This document shows, in pieces, positions 36,670-45,682 of a stretch of 55,233 bases of DNA (positions within the stretch are counted from its first letter, which is position 1; each line of letters starts with the position of its first letter). A program made the translations under genes and the position numbers. The notes beneath the pieces were generated by a model that ran no database searches, was not told the DNA's origin, and saw nothing but the letters and a program-made list of their open reading frames with translations. The stretch spans positions 1 through 55,233 of the forward strand of contig JBBDSU010000017.1 of the NCBI GenBank assembly GCA_040904825.1, written 5' to 3'. The DNA is from JBBDSU01 sp040904825. GTDB lineage: Bacteria; Actinomycetota; Nitriliruptoria; Nitriliruptorales; Nitriliruptoraceae.

Positions 36670-37808
36670 GGTCGACCAGCGCGTGCGGACCACACCACTT
36701 CCGTGGTGGCCTGGCCGTCAGCACTGCGACTGGCCTGGCAGATCTGGTCGACTTTCCGGTCGCCATCGCGATCCCTGATGAGGGTGACGATCGACACCGA
36801 CGCCGCCGATACTTGGGCTTTCGCGGCAGCCAGAGGGATGCCCGCGAGCAGCGCCATGCCTTCCAGCCGCACCAGCGCCTCCTCGGCACCGTTGGCATGG
36901 ATGGTGCCCATCGACCCTTGATGGCCCGTATTCATCGCCTGCAACAGATCGGCGACTTCGTGCCCGCGGACTTCGCCGACAACGATGCGATCGGGACGCA
37001 TCCGCAGCGCGTTGCGGACCAGGTCCGCCACCGTCACCTGCCCCACCCCTTCGGCGGTCGCAGACCGCGTACGCAGGTGAACGGCATGCGTCGTCGGGCT
37101 CTTCAGCTCGGGCGTGTCCTCGATAATGACAACACGGTCGTCACCCACTTCGCCGAGGAGGCGCGACAACAATGTCGTCTTCCCTGAGCCCGCGCTGCCC
37201 GACACGATGAGGTTGTGGCGGCTGCGCACCATCTGTTGCAGGATGTCTGCGGTGGCGGCCGGAACCGAGCCGGATCGTGCGAGGTCGTCCCAATCGGGCA
37301 CGACGGCAGGAACTCTGCGCAGGGTCACGATCGGGCGCGATGCCAGCGGCGGCAGCAGCACATGCAAGCGGGAACCGTCATCCATCACGGCGTCGGCATA
37401 CGGGTGTGCCCGGTCGAGGCGCACGCCGCGTCGCGCGAGCACGCGTCCGACGACGCTCGTCAGATGCTCGTCATCATCGAAGGTCACCGTCGTCGGGTCG
37501 ATGACTCCGGCGCGCTCGACACGCACGTCGTCAGCCCCATTGATCATGACATCGGTCACCTCAGGATCACGCAGAAGTGCCTCAACCGGCCCCAGTCCCG
37601 CCAGATCATCGACAAGGTCGCGCACCATCCTGGCCCAGACATCGGGTGCGGCAACCACGCCTTCAGCCGCCAACGCGCGGGCGACCGCTCGCCGAAGGCT
37701 CGGCCGGTCGGCCTGTCCGGCCAGAAGCTCAGCATCATCCCGCAGCCGAACCGATACTGCACTGCGCAATTGGTCACCCACCACGGACGACACATCAACT
37801 GCCGACAT
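36666..37808 (-). CDS. tadA: TadA/CpaF family secretion ATPase
   Basis: Hexameric ATPase driving assembly of Tad/Flp pili. 380 residues: N-terminal LGPVEALLRDPEVTDVMINGADDVRVER, Walker A SGSAGSGKTT, Asp box VVIIEDTPEL, Walker B region RMRPDRIVVGEVRG and the His box NTGHQGSMGTIHAN. ATG 37808 preceded by GGGGAAAGG is chosen over in-frame starts further up that would overlap the CpaE-like gene. Confidence 0.95.
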   Translation of the reverse strand: MSAVDVSSVVGDQLRSAVSVRLRDDAELLAGQADRPSLRRAVARALAAEGVVAAPDVWARMVRDLVDDLAGLGPVEALLRDPEVTDVMINGADDVRVERAGVIDPTTVTFDDDEHLTSVVGRVLARRGVRLDRAHPYADAVMDDGSRLHVLLPPLASRPIVTLRRVPAVVPDWDDLARSGSVPAATADILQQMVRSRHNLIVSGSAGSGKTTLLSRLLGEVGDDRVVIIEDTPELKSPTTHAVHLRTRSATAEGVGQVTVADLVRNALRMRPDRIVVGEVRGHEVADLLQAMNTGHQGSMGTIHANGAEEALVRLEGMALLAGIPLAAAKAQVSAASVSIVTLIRDRDGDRKVDQICQASRSADGQATTEVVWSARAGRP

Positions 37809-37854
37809 CCCCGACCTTTCCCCCGACGCCGTGCCCCGACTGTCACTCGACAAC

Positions 37855-38832
37855 CTAGGTAGGCAACCGTCCGTCGACGGCCGCAGCATCGATCGGGCTG
37901 TGGACGACGGCCGAGTTCGACATCAAAGGAGCAAGCAGGCGCAGCCACGATCCCGGCAGCCCTGCCGGCACCCGCAGAGCGCATCCGGCACGCGCCACCC
38001 GTGGCGACCATGGCACCGCGATCACACGCCGCGGGTTCATTGCTGCGATGAACCCCTGCAGGCCAATGGGGCCTCGCCCTGCCACGACCACCGACGCAGC
38101 CGGAGTCGCTGCGACCTGTGTGATGCCTGCCCGATCCGGCCGGGCCACCAGCACGTCCGCCTGAGAGTCGACGCCTTCGTCGATGACGACCATGTCGACC
38201 GTCGGATCGCTCAAGGCAGCCACCTGCGCGCCGTCGACGATTGTGACGACCCGGCCGCGACCGACACCCGGCATCGGCGTCGCCCGGGCAAACAGCTCAG
38301 GCGCGCTGGCGGCTGCACCTTCGATCCCAATCACACCCGGCACAGGCACGTCACCTCGCACACATGCCAGCACGCGATGACCTGACCATCCGGCGATCCC
38401 GGCCATCGCCAGCGCAACGGTTGTCGTGCCGACACCGCCTGCCGTGCCACCGACGCGGATGATCCTGGCACGTGCATCGGCTGGCACGACACGCTGGAGC
38501 AATTGATCTACCACTGACGCCAGCGTGTGACGCTGGTCCGGCCACACCACTTCAGCCTGAGCTGGATGCGGGCTGACCGCCGACGGCGATGCGAGGTCAC
38601 TGGGCTGCTGCGGCGGAATCAGCACGACCGTGGGAAGCGGGGAATCTGAGTGGCGCCGCACCGTGGTGGGATCGGCAATACGCACCATCGGGGGGACCAG
38701 GCGCGAAGTCGACGGATCGACCGGCTGCCAGCCAAGATCGACCTCGACGAACCGACGCACCCGCTCGTCGTCGTATGCGACATTCACCCATACCGGCAGC
38801 GCGCTCAGCCGGTCGCCAGACGTCTGGCCCAT
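37855..38832 (-). CDS. CpaE/TadZ-like P-loop protein
   Basis: About 325 residues. The C-terminal half has a MinD/ParA-like fold with the phosphate loop GGTAGGVGTTTVALA, where the usual Lys of the deviant Walker motif is missing, as in the actinobacterial CpaE-like group. The N-terminal part is a degenerate receiver-like domain. Homologues localise the Tad machinery. ATG 38832 has GGGGGATGAG just before it; the TTG at 38910 has no ribosome site. First gene of the tad operon. Confidence 0.83.
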   Translation of the reverse strand: MGQTSGDRLSALPVWVNVAYDDERVRRFVEVDLGWQPVDPSTSRLVPPMVRIADPTTVRRHSDSPLPTVVLIPPQQPSDLASPSAVSPHPAQAEVVWPDQRHTLASVVDQLLQRVVPADARARIIRVGGTAGGVGTTTVALAMAGIAGWSGHRVLACVRGDVPVPGVIGIEGAAASAPELFARATPMPGVGRGRVVTIVDGAQVAALSDPTVDMVVIDEGVDSQADVLVARPDRAGITQVAATPAASVVVAGRGPIGLQGFIAAMNPRRVIAVPWSPRVARAGCALRVPAGLPGSWLRLLAPLMSNSAVVHSPIDAAAVDGRLPT

Positions 38833-38986
38833 CTCATCCCCCGCGCCGCTGGGGCCGGCCCGCGTGCGTCGAGGAATGCTACGAATGAGACGTTGGACCG
38901 ATGCGGTCAAATCACATCAAACTGTGGATGTCCCGCACCGAACCAGCGCTGACACGAGGACCGAGCACGAGCACCGACACGAAGGA

Positions 38987-39337
38987 TCAGGTGTAGTCGC
39001 GGTGGTAGGAGATGCGCCCGGCATCGTCGAACCCGAAGAAGCTCGCACGGGGCAGGTCGCTCCAGCGACGCCCACCGGCGGTGTAGCTGATCGTCCACTC
39101 GACGGCGAGCGATTGGCCGTCGTCGGACTCGATCACGCGTGTCGCCTCGACCACGACCTCGTCCTTGCCAGCCATCCAATCTTTCAGGTAGGCCTGGATC
39201 AGAAGGTTCCCTCGGTGCGGAGGGTTGTAAGGTTCGAGGAAGAGTGCATCGACGGCGTACAGCTCAGGGATCGCCGAATCGTCACCGTCTGTGAGGATGC
39301 CGGACAACCGGTCCCACGCTTGCGCCGCATGCCCCAC
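38987..39337 (-). CDS. NTF2/SnoaL-like protein
   Basis: 116 residues. The pattern AWDRLSGILTDGDDSAIPELYA..NPPHRGNLLIQAYLKDWM..EWTISYTAGGRRWSDLPRASFFGFDDAGRISYHRDY is split across the whole protein and matches NTF2-like folds: small, cone-shaped, often ligand-binding or ketosteroid isomerase-like. No catalytic residues can be named. GTG 39337 with AAAGG upstream. Confidence 0.75.
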   Translation of the reverse strand: MGHAAQAWDRLSGILTDGDDSAIPELYAVDALFLEPYNPPHRGNLLIQAYLKDWMAGKDEVVVEATRVIESDDGQSLAVEWTISYTAGGRRWSDLPRASFFGFDDAGRISYHRDYT

Positions 39338-39444
39338 GCTCTACACCTTTCCGATCGGTCCATCGAATCGGGGAGGATAGTCGGCCACGGCCCGACCGCC
39401 GTAATGCAAAGTCCACCGACCCCACCGACCCCACAGGATCCCCG

Positions 39445-40727
39445 ATGACCACCCCCTCGCTTCCTGAGAATTGCAGTGTCCCTGCAGGCCTCGACGACAT
39501 TGCGGCAACATTGATCAGCCAGCACAACGACACCCGCGAATGGCTCAATGATCTCGTGCAGATCCCGTCGATCAGCGCCCAGCCTGAACACGCGAGCGAC
39601 CTCGTCGCATCCGCCGACGCAACGGCCGATCTTCTACGAAAAGCAGGCATCCCATCAGTCGAAGTCGTGGCTGTCGACGGGTCTCCGCCCTACGTCATCG
39701 GCGTGTGGGAAGTCGATCCGAGCGCTCCGACGGTGCTGCTGTATGCACATCACGACGTTCAACCGACCGCCACGGCCCACCGTTGGACATCCCCTCCATT
39801 CGAACCGACCGAGCGCCAAGGGCGGCTGTTCGCTCGTGGCGCAGCCGACGACAAAGCGGGGGTGCTCGCACACGTCGCGGCAATTCGGGCATGGACGACA
39901 GCACGCGGCGCCCCACCGCTGAACGTCAAAGTCATCATCGAGGGCGAAGAAGAGATCGGCTCACCCCACCTCGACGCCTTTCTTGCAGCGCATGCAGAGA
40001 CCCTCAGGGCCAACACCATCGTCCTCACCGATCTGGTCAATTGGCAGGTTGGCTGGCCGGCGATCACCCGATCGTTGCGAGGCCAGATGGCAATGACCGT
40101 GACCGTGCGATCCTTGGCGCAACCAGTGCATTCGGGGATCTGGGGCGGCGTCGTGCCTGATGCGCTCACAGGGATGGCGCGACTGCTCGCATCCCTGCAC
40201 GACGATGCGGGATCGATCGCAGTCGACGGGTTCACCGACGATGTCGCCCCGCTGACAGCCCAAGATCGCGCAACATTGGCGACACTCGCCTACGACGCTG
40301 ACGACGTACGGCGTGATACTCGCATGCTTGATGGTGTTCAGACCGTCGGTAGTAACGCCGCCGGTGTCCTTGAACGCTTGTGGTGGCAGCCGACGATCAC
40401 CCCGANNNNNNNNNNNNNNNNNNNNNNNNNNNNNNNNNNNNNNNNNNNNNNNNNNNNNNNNNNNNNNNNNNNNNNNNNNNNNNNNNNNNNNNNNNNNNNN
40501 NNNNNTACGGCCGACCGCCAGCAATCATCGGATGCGGCGGATCTATTCCGTTCGTCGGTCCGCTGAGCGCAGCATTCGGAGATGTCCCCTGCCTCCTCGT
40601 CGGCGTCCAAGACCCCGCCACCAATGCCCACGGAGAGGACGAATCGCTCCACCTCGACGATTTCACCCGCACCTGCCTAGCGCAAGCATTCCTGCTGGCA
40701 GCACTCGCACAGCCCAGGCAGCACTAA
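39445..40727 (+). CDS. M20 family metallopeptidase (dipeptidase-like), with internal gap
   Basis: Zinc exopeptidase, split by a 100-N gap at 40406-40505. First part (about 320 residues): LLYAHHDVQP (metal His and Asp), RLFARGAADDKAGVLAHVAAIRAW (bridging Asp) and VKVIIEGEEEIGSP (catalytic Glu-Glu). After the gap: GCGGSIPFVGPL and DPATNAHGEDESLHLDDF (last metal His). The two parts are in different frames only because the gap length is arbitrary. ATG 39445 after AGGATCCCCG. Confidence 0.92.
40406..40505. other. assembly gap (100 N)
   Basis: Inside the M20 peptidase gene. The reading frame on the right side is shifted relative to the left, so the real length is not 100; it should be congruent with the frames of both parts. 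Confidence 0.95.
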
Positions 40728-40775
40728 CCTCGTTGATGCGCTCATCCTGCCGCCATGCGGCGAGGTGACGAGCGA

Positions 40776-40872
40776 GGAGGTGTCCGGACGCCTGGTGGGT
40801 CCCGCGGCCTTCAAAGCCGACGAGGGAGCGTCTACGTTCCCTGGCGGGTTCGATTCCCGTCCACCTCCGCCA
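40776..40872 (+). tRNA. selC: tRNA-Sec (anticodon TCA), selenocysteine tRNA
   Basis: 97 nt with an encoded CCA (40870-40872). Acceptor GGAGGTG/CACCTCC, anticodon stem CGGC/GCCG around loop CTTCAAA with TCA at 40811-40813, a long 8-bp variable arm AGGGAGCG-TCTA-CGTTCCCT (40823-40842) and T-arm CGGG-TTCGATT-CCCG. The size, UCA anticodon with CUUCAAA loop and long variable arm are the hallmarks of bacterial selC. An eighth acceptor pair, usual in bacteria, would be a T-C mismatch. It lies 10 bp from the fadD stop. Confidence 0.93.
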
Positions 40873-40881
40873 CGACCCGGG

Positions 40882-42786
40882 TCACTTGGCGGCGTACAGC
40901 TCGTCAATCCCCTCAGCGTGCCGTTCGTAGACCACAGATCGGCGCAATTTCATCGACGGGGTCAGTTCCTCCGACTCGGCGGTCCATTCTTCTGGCAAGA
41001 TCGTCCACTGCTTGACCTGTTCGACCCGCGACAGCTGCTGATTGCCCTCATCGACAGCATGTCGCACTTCAGCAACGACGTCCGGGTCCTGGCACATCTG
41101 TGCAACCGATGTGAAGTTCACGCCGTTGACAGCGGCCCATGACTTCAACAGATCGCCATCCAACACGATCAACGCGGCGATGAACGGCTTGCCGTCACCC
41201 ACAGCACAGATCTGTCCGATGATCGACGACTGCGATTTGATGGCCTGCTCAATGAGGTTGGGTGACAGGTTCTTGCCACCGGCGGTGATGATGAGCTCTT
41301 TCGTGCGACCAACGATCTTGAGGTATCCATCGTCGTCGAAGGCGCCGAGGTCGCCGGTGTTCAGCCACCCATCCTCATCGATGGCTTCAGCGGTGGCGTC
41401 AGGCTGGCGGAAGTATCCAGGCGTGACGACCGGGCCTCTGACGGAGATCTCCCCGTCGGTGGCGAGGCGGATCTCAAGCCCTGGCAGCCGCCGGCCAACG
41501 GTGCCGATCTTCGCCTCACCTGGCCGGTTGGCGGTGATCAGCGCGGTCGTCTCGGTCATGCCGTAGACCTCAATCACCTCGATGCCTATCGCTGCAAAGA
41601 AGGTCAGCAACTGGTCGCTAATCGGCGCCGCTCCCGACACGGCATAGTGCAGCTCGTCAAGCCCGATGCCGTGGCGAATCTTGGAGAACACCAGACGATC
41701 AAACAACGCCCGTTGCGCCCGTGCCGCCATCGACGCTTTCTCGCCTCGCCGTTCTGCTTCGGCGACTTCGATGCCAACGGCCAGCGCCCGGCGAGCAATG
41801 GGCGCCTTGCGGGGATCTTCCTCGATGCGAGCCAAGATCGCAGCGTGCATCTTCTCCCACACACGCGGCACCGCCATGAACAGCTGCGGACGGGCAGCCT
41901 GCATGGTGGGCAGCACCTCGGTGACATCCTTGACGAACGACACCGTGCCCCCGTGCCTGATGCCCAGGTAGTGGGTGGTCATGCGCTCGGCCACATGCGC
42001 CAGCGGAAGGTACGAGATCCCACGCGATCCGGGAGGGATGTCCAGGAAGCGGGCGATGACACCCAGTTGGAACAGCACGTTGTGGTGGGTCAGGACCACA
42101 CCCTTGGGTGGCCCCGTCGTGCCTGAGGTATAGATCACGGTGGCCGGATCATCCGGTTGGACTTCACGCCACCTTGACTCGAGGTGATGCGGGTCGCGTG
42201 ACAGCGCCTGGCGGCCTAGGTCGACAAGGTCTTCCCAGTCGATGACTCGCGGATCGTCAATGGCGTCGGCGCCGTCGATGACAACGATGGTCGTGATCGA
42301 GGTGACCGACTCGGCGACCGACAGCCATCGCTCGGCGAGCTCCGCATTCTCGACGATGGCGACGGCTGCCTGCGAATTATCAGCGATGTGGCGAACCTGC
42401 TCGGTGGTCAGCGTGTTGTAGATCGAGACCGGCGTCGCGCCGGACAGCAGCCCGGCGACGTCGGCGATCACATGCTCCGGCCGATTTGTCATCATCAAAG
42501 CGATGGACCCGCCGCGCTCGATGCCTTTGCTGACCAGCCCCGCCGCAACTTGTGCTGCCAGGCCCCGGTAGTCGGACCAGCTGTAGGTGACGAACGCATC
42601 GCCGTCTTTGATCATCAACGCCGGCCGGCCGCCGTTGGCATCACAGGTCGCCATGAACACGTCAACCAGCGTGCGACCGTCAATCTCGGCATTGAGCTCG
42701 GCACGCTCGGCCTCGATCACATCGCGCTCATCACGCCCGTCATGAACATCACGGTCATCACGGTCAACGGGGTCTGCACCACCCAC
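40882..42786 (-). CDS. fadD: long-chain fatty-acid-CoA ligase (AMP-dependent synthetase)
   Basis: Activates fatty acids to acyl-CoA via an acyl-AMP. 634 residues: AMP-binding P-loop YTSGTTGPPKGVVLTH, PLAHVAERM, EVYGMTETTAL, LNTGDLGAFDDDGYLKIVGRTKELIITAGGKN (hinge, with late TGD Asp) and the C-terminal Lys in LTPSMKLRR. The first 30 residues are Arg/Asp-rich and poorly conserved, so the start is uncertain (GTG 42786 or later GTG). Convergent with selC, 10 bp away. Confidence 0.93.
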   Translation of the reverse strand: MGGADPVDRDDRDVHDGRDERDVIEAERAELNAEIDGRTLVDVFMATCDANGGRPALMIKDGDAFVTYSWSDYRGLAAQVAAGLVSKGIERGGSIALMMTNRPEHVIADVAGLLSGATPVSIYNTLTTEQVRHIADNSQAAVAIVENAELAERWLSVAESVTSITTIVVIDGADAIDDPRVIDWEDLVDLGRQALSRDPHHLESRWREVQPDDPATVIYTSGTTGPPKGVVLTHHNVLFQLGVIARFLDIPPGSRGISYLPLAHVAERMTTHYLGIRHGGTVSFVKDVTEVLPTMQAARPQLFMAVPRVWEKMHAAILARIEEDPRKAPIARRALAVGIEVAEAERRGEKASMAARAQRALFDRLVFSKIRHGIGLDELHYAVSGAAPISDQLLTFFAAIGIEVIEVYGMTETTALITANRPGEAKIGTVGRRLPGLEIRLATDGEISVRGPVVTPGYFRQPDATAEAIDEDGWLNTGDLGAFDDDGYLKIVGRTKELIITAGGKNLSPNLIEQAIKSQSSIIGQICAVGDGKPFIAALIVLDGDLLKSWAAVNGVNFTSVAQMCQDPDVVAEVRHAVDEGNQQLSRVEQVKQWTILPEEWTAESEELTPSMKLRRSVVYERHAEGIDELYAAK

Positions 42787-42878
42787 TGTGCGCCTTGTCT
42801 CGGCAACGTCGAAGACGCCAGTTGACCCGCTGCCTTCGACGAGGTCAACAGCGATGGCCGCACGCCTCGATGCTTCCG

Positions 42879-43805
42879 TCAGATGACGGCGTCAAGGGCG
42901 GCAAGCACGAAGACGGCCGCGAGATAGCCCGTCGAATAGTGGAACAGGCGCATGGCCGAGGCAACGTCACGGATCCGGCGCAGCCGATGGGCCAGGACGA
43001 GCCATCCCAGCGTCAGGCCAATCGCTCCGATGGTGAACAGCCACCCGACGCCCCCACCGGCGACATACAAGAGAATGACGGAGAACAACAGCCAGCTGTA
43101 CAACAAAATCTGGCGCGTGGCTTCGTCGTTGCCGTGAGTGACGGGAAGCATCGGCAAACCGGCTCTTGCGTAGTCGTCGCGATACTTCATGGCCAGTGCC
43201 CAGAAATGTGGCGGCGTCCACCAGAAGACGATGGCGAAGAGCAGCCATGGCCTGGGGTCAGCCAGCGAACCGCCAGTCACGGCAGCCCACCCGGTCAACA
43301 CCGGAATGCAGCCCGCAGCTCCGCCGATGACCACCGCCTGGCTGGTTCGGCGCTTGAGCCCCAGCGTGTACACAAAGACGTAGAAGAGAATCGCTGACGT
43401 GGCAAGCAGCGCAGCCACAAGGTTGACGAAACCCCACAACCACGCGAACCCGGCGACACCGAGCACCAGCCCAAGGATCAGAGTCGCTCGAGGACTGACC
43501 GATTGTTGGGCCGTTGGCCGGCTCGACGTCCTGGTCATGGCGCTGTCAATGTCACGATCGACGAGGTTGTTGAGCGCATTCGCACTGCCGGCGGACATCG
43601 ATCCCCCCAGCAAGGTCGCGACGACCAGCCAGGTACCAGGCCAGCGGCCTGCAGCAACGATCATCGCTGGCACGGTCGTCACCAGCAGCAGTTCGATGAT
43701 CCGCGGCTTGGTCACCAGCACATAACGACGCACGGTGCCAGCAAATCGCCCGCGGCTGCCTTCATAGCGACCTCGGGGGTGCATCGGACCAACGTCGTGT
43801 GCCAC
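42879..43805 (-). CDS. ctaB: protoheme IX farnesyltransferase (heme O synthase)
   Basis: Adds farnesyl to heme b to give heme O, the first step to heme A for the aa3-type oxidase. About 308 residues, UbiA fold with nine helices; first Asp-rich motif NNLVDRDIDSAMTRTSSRP and second region WTPPHFWALAMKYRDDY. GTG 43805 is chosen since AGGAG lies 4 nt upstream; an ATG at 43784 is possible. Divergent from ctaA across about 210 bp that must contain both promoters. Confidence 0.95.
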   Translation of the reverse strand: MAHDVGPMHPRGRYEGSRGRFAGTVRRYVLVTKPRIIELLLVTTVPAMIVAAGRWPGTWLVVATLLGGSMSAGSANALNNLVDRDIDSAMTRTSSRPTAQQSVSPRATLILGLVLGVAGFAWLWGFVNLVAALLATSAILFYVFVYTLGLKRRTSQAVVIGGAAGCIPVLTGWAAVTGGSLADPRPWLLFAIVFWWTPPHFWALAMKYRDDYARAGLPMLPVTHGNDEATRQILLYSWLLFSVILLYVAGGGVGWLFTIGAIGLTLGWLVLAHRLRRIRDVASAMRLFHYSTGYLAAVFVLAALDAVI

Positions 43806-43971
43806 AACACTCCTGTCAGCACGACCGCACACCACGGCACGCCCCCGGCCGTTGGCGACGCTGCTTTGTCACGTTGGCGACAGGCCGGACCGTGAGCCTA
43901 CGCGGCGTGAGCATCATGCAATATCGCCCGGTTCGGGGCACCCCGTCTGAGCGCAATAGCCTTCCCTCTAC

Positions 43972-43993
43972 CGATCCCTCATCGATCCCTCAT
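43972..43993 (+). repeat. two 11-bp direct repeats before ctaA
   Basis: CGATCCCTCAT occurs twice in tandem, ending 22 bp before the ctaA start, followed by a third partial CGAT. May be a regulator site or part of the leader. Confidence 0.5.
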
Positions 43994-44015
43994 CGATGCC
44001 GAAAGCGCCTGCCCT

Positions 44016-44945
44016 ATGGACTCCGACATGCCACCTCAGCAGCGCCGGCTGCGCCAGGCCGCACTGGCGACCATCGTCGTCAACATCGGCATTGTCTTCA
44101 CCGGCGGACTGGTGCGTGTCACTGGCAGCGGATTGGGTTGCCCCGAGTGGCCAACGTGCGACGGCCAGAATCTCGTGCCTGTCCCCGGAGGCGAGCATGC
44201 CGGTTGGCAGGCCGCCATCGAGTTCGGCAATCGCCTGCTCACCTTCGTGGTACTGGCCGCCGTCGTTGCGGTGTGGATCCAGGTACGGCGTACCCGCCCG
44301 CACCCGCGCCAGGTTGAATTTCTCGCGTGGTTTCTGCCTGCTGGGGTGGCATTTCAGGCGATCCTGGGTGGCATCACCGTCCTGACCGGCCTGCATCCGC
44401 TCACGGTCGCAGGCCACTTTCTCGCATCGATGGCACTGATCTTTGCGGCCGTCCTGCTGCATGAGCGCGTCACCAGGCCATCGCCCCCTGAGCCTGTGGG
44501 CACCGGCTTGCGTCACGCGACGACAGCACTGGCCACGGTCGCGCTAGCGGTGATGGTTCTCGGCACGATCGTGACTGGCGCTGGCCCGCACGGTGGTGAC
44601 GTCACCGCCCCACGCCTGCCCGTCGATATCCGCATGGCCGCGCTCGCCCACGCCGATGCCGTGTGGCTGCTCGTTGGACTGACCGTCGCACTGGTGGTGG
44701 TGACGTGGAGGCATCCATCCCGGCGCTTGAGGGTCGCGCTACGCGTACTGCTGGCAATCGAGATCGTGCAAGGGGGGATCGGCTACGCGCAGTACGCGCT
44801 AGGCATCCCCAACACGCTCGTTGCGCTGCACATCATCGGCGCAGCACTCATGTGGACAGCGGCGAGCGCCGTATGGACACGCGCACATCCAGCTGTGGAT
44901 CCCGGAGCGAAAGACACCAACCCGGCTCAGCCGGTCAGTCGGTGA
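44016..44945 (+). CDS. ctaA: heme A synthase
   Basis: Oxidises heme O to heme A. 309 residues, eight helices. Conserved parts: Cys pair GCPEWPTC (42, 48), heme His in VAGHFLASM, ALAHADAV and VALHIIGA. In the usual E-x-x-H-R motif the His is replaced by Asn72 (EFGNR), which I believe is common in actinobacterial CtaA. ATG 44016; ATG 44028 possible. Its 3' end overlaps the convergent cupredoxin gene by 11 bp. Confidence 0.93.
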   Translation: MDSDMPPQQRRLRQAALATIVVNIGIVFTGGLVRVTGSGLGCPEWPTCDGQNLVPVPGGEHAGWQAAIEFGNRLLTFVVLAAVVAVWIQVRRTRPHPRQVEFLAWFLPAGVAFQAILGGITVLTGLHPLTVAGHFLASMALIFAAVLLHERVTRPSPPEPVGTGLRHATTALATVALAVMVLGTIVTGAGPHGGDVTAPRLPVDIRMAALAHADAVWLLVGLTVALVVVTWRHPSRRLRVALRVLLAIEIVQGGIGYAQYALGIPNTLVALHIIGAALMWTAASAVWTRAHPAVDPGAKDTNPAQPVSR

Positions 44946-45633
44946 TGACCCGGCCCACACCATTCATGTTGGGATGCACCGCGCAGAAGAAGTACCACTC
45001 ATCGGGCAGCTCAGACCACGTCAACTCGGACGAGATGTAGGCGTTGACCTCGGGGCCCTCGATCAACGTGCTCGACGCGAAGGTCGTGCCGCCCGGCGCA
45101 GGATCGTCAACGCCATTGGCCAGATCGGTGATGACCACGTTGTGAGGCACGCCGACCTGTCGGTTGTCGAAGACGAAGATCAGGTCGTCAGTGTCCGCAG
45201 CCGGCACGACGTTCCACTCGTCGATCGCGGTGCAGCCGCCGTTGTCGTCGATGCAGAACTCGACCGAGTTGACCGCAGCAATCACCGGCGCATCGTCAGG
45301 CACGACCAGCAGCGGCTGGACATTGATCATCCGGTCAGCGTCGTCAACATCACCGATGAACCCGAGCCCAATGCCGGCACCGACCAGCAGCGGCAATGCC
45401 GCAGCGAACAACACGACCGTGCGCTTGCGGCCACCCAGCCGCTCCTGAGAAGTCGCCAGGCTCACCGTGAACAGAATGCCGCCGGCAGCGACAGCAGCCA
45501 GTGCCAGCGAGCCTGTGTGGGTGTTGTAGAGCAGCGAGATGGCGACCGCACCGACAAACGCCGCGATCGAGCCCAGCACGGCGATCGGCAGCACGATCGG
45601 CAACACGATCCGGGAGACGACACCGTTCTTCAC
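44935..45633 (-). CDS. membrane-anchored cupredoxin in oxidase locus
   Basis: 232 residues. Three N-terminal membrane helices (VLPIVLPIAVLGSIAAFVG, LALAAVAAGGILFTVSL, TVVLFAAALPLLVGAG) precede an extracytoplasmic cupredoxin domain. Type 1 copper ligands are clear: His in GVPHNVVI and Cys-His-Met in FFCAVHPNMNG. A Cys pair (EFCIDDNGGC) may form a disulphide. It could pass electrons to the oxidase or help copper delivery. GTG 45633 has AAGGG 7 nt upstream. Lies directly downstream of the oxidase genes, convergent with ctaA. Confidence 0.85.
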   Translation of the reverse strand: MKNGVVSRIVLPIVLPIAVLGSIAAFVGAVAISLLYNTHTGSLALAAVAAGGILFTVSLATSQERLGGRKRTVVLFAAALPLLVGAGIGLGFIGDVDDADRMINVQPLLVVPDDAPVIAAVNSVEFCIDDNGGCTAIDEWNVVPAADTDDLIFVFDNRQVGVPHNVVITDLANGVDDPAPGGTTFASSTLIEGPEVNAYISSELTWSELPDEWYFFCAVHPNMNGVGRVITD

Positions 45634-45682
45634 TTGCAACCCTTCGGGTTCGAGGACCGGATTACGGCCGGGTTGTTCACAG

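Noticed and set aside
40776..40872. tRNA-Ser reading of the long-variable-arm tRNA
   Set aside because: The anticodon is TCA inside CTTCAAA, not TGA; length 97 and the loop sequence fit selC.
39445..42786. A selenoprotein next to selC
   Set aside because: Neither the M20 peptidase nor FadD shows an in-frame TGA at a catalytic position in the visible sequence; the gap in the peptidase prevents a full check.
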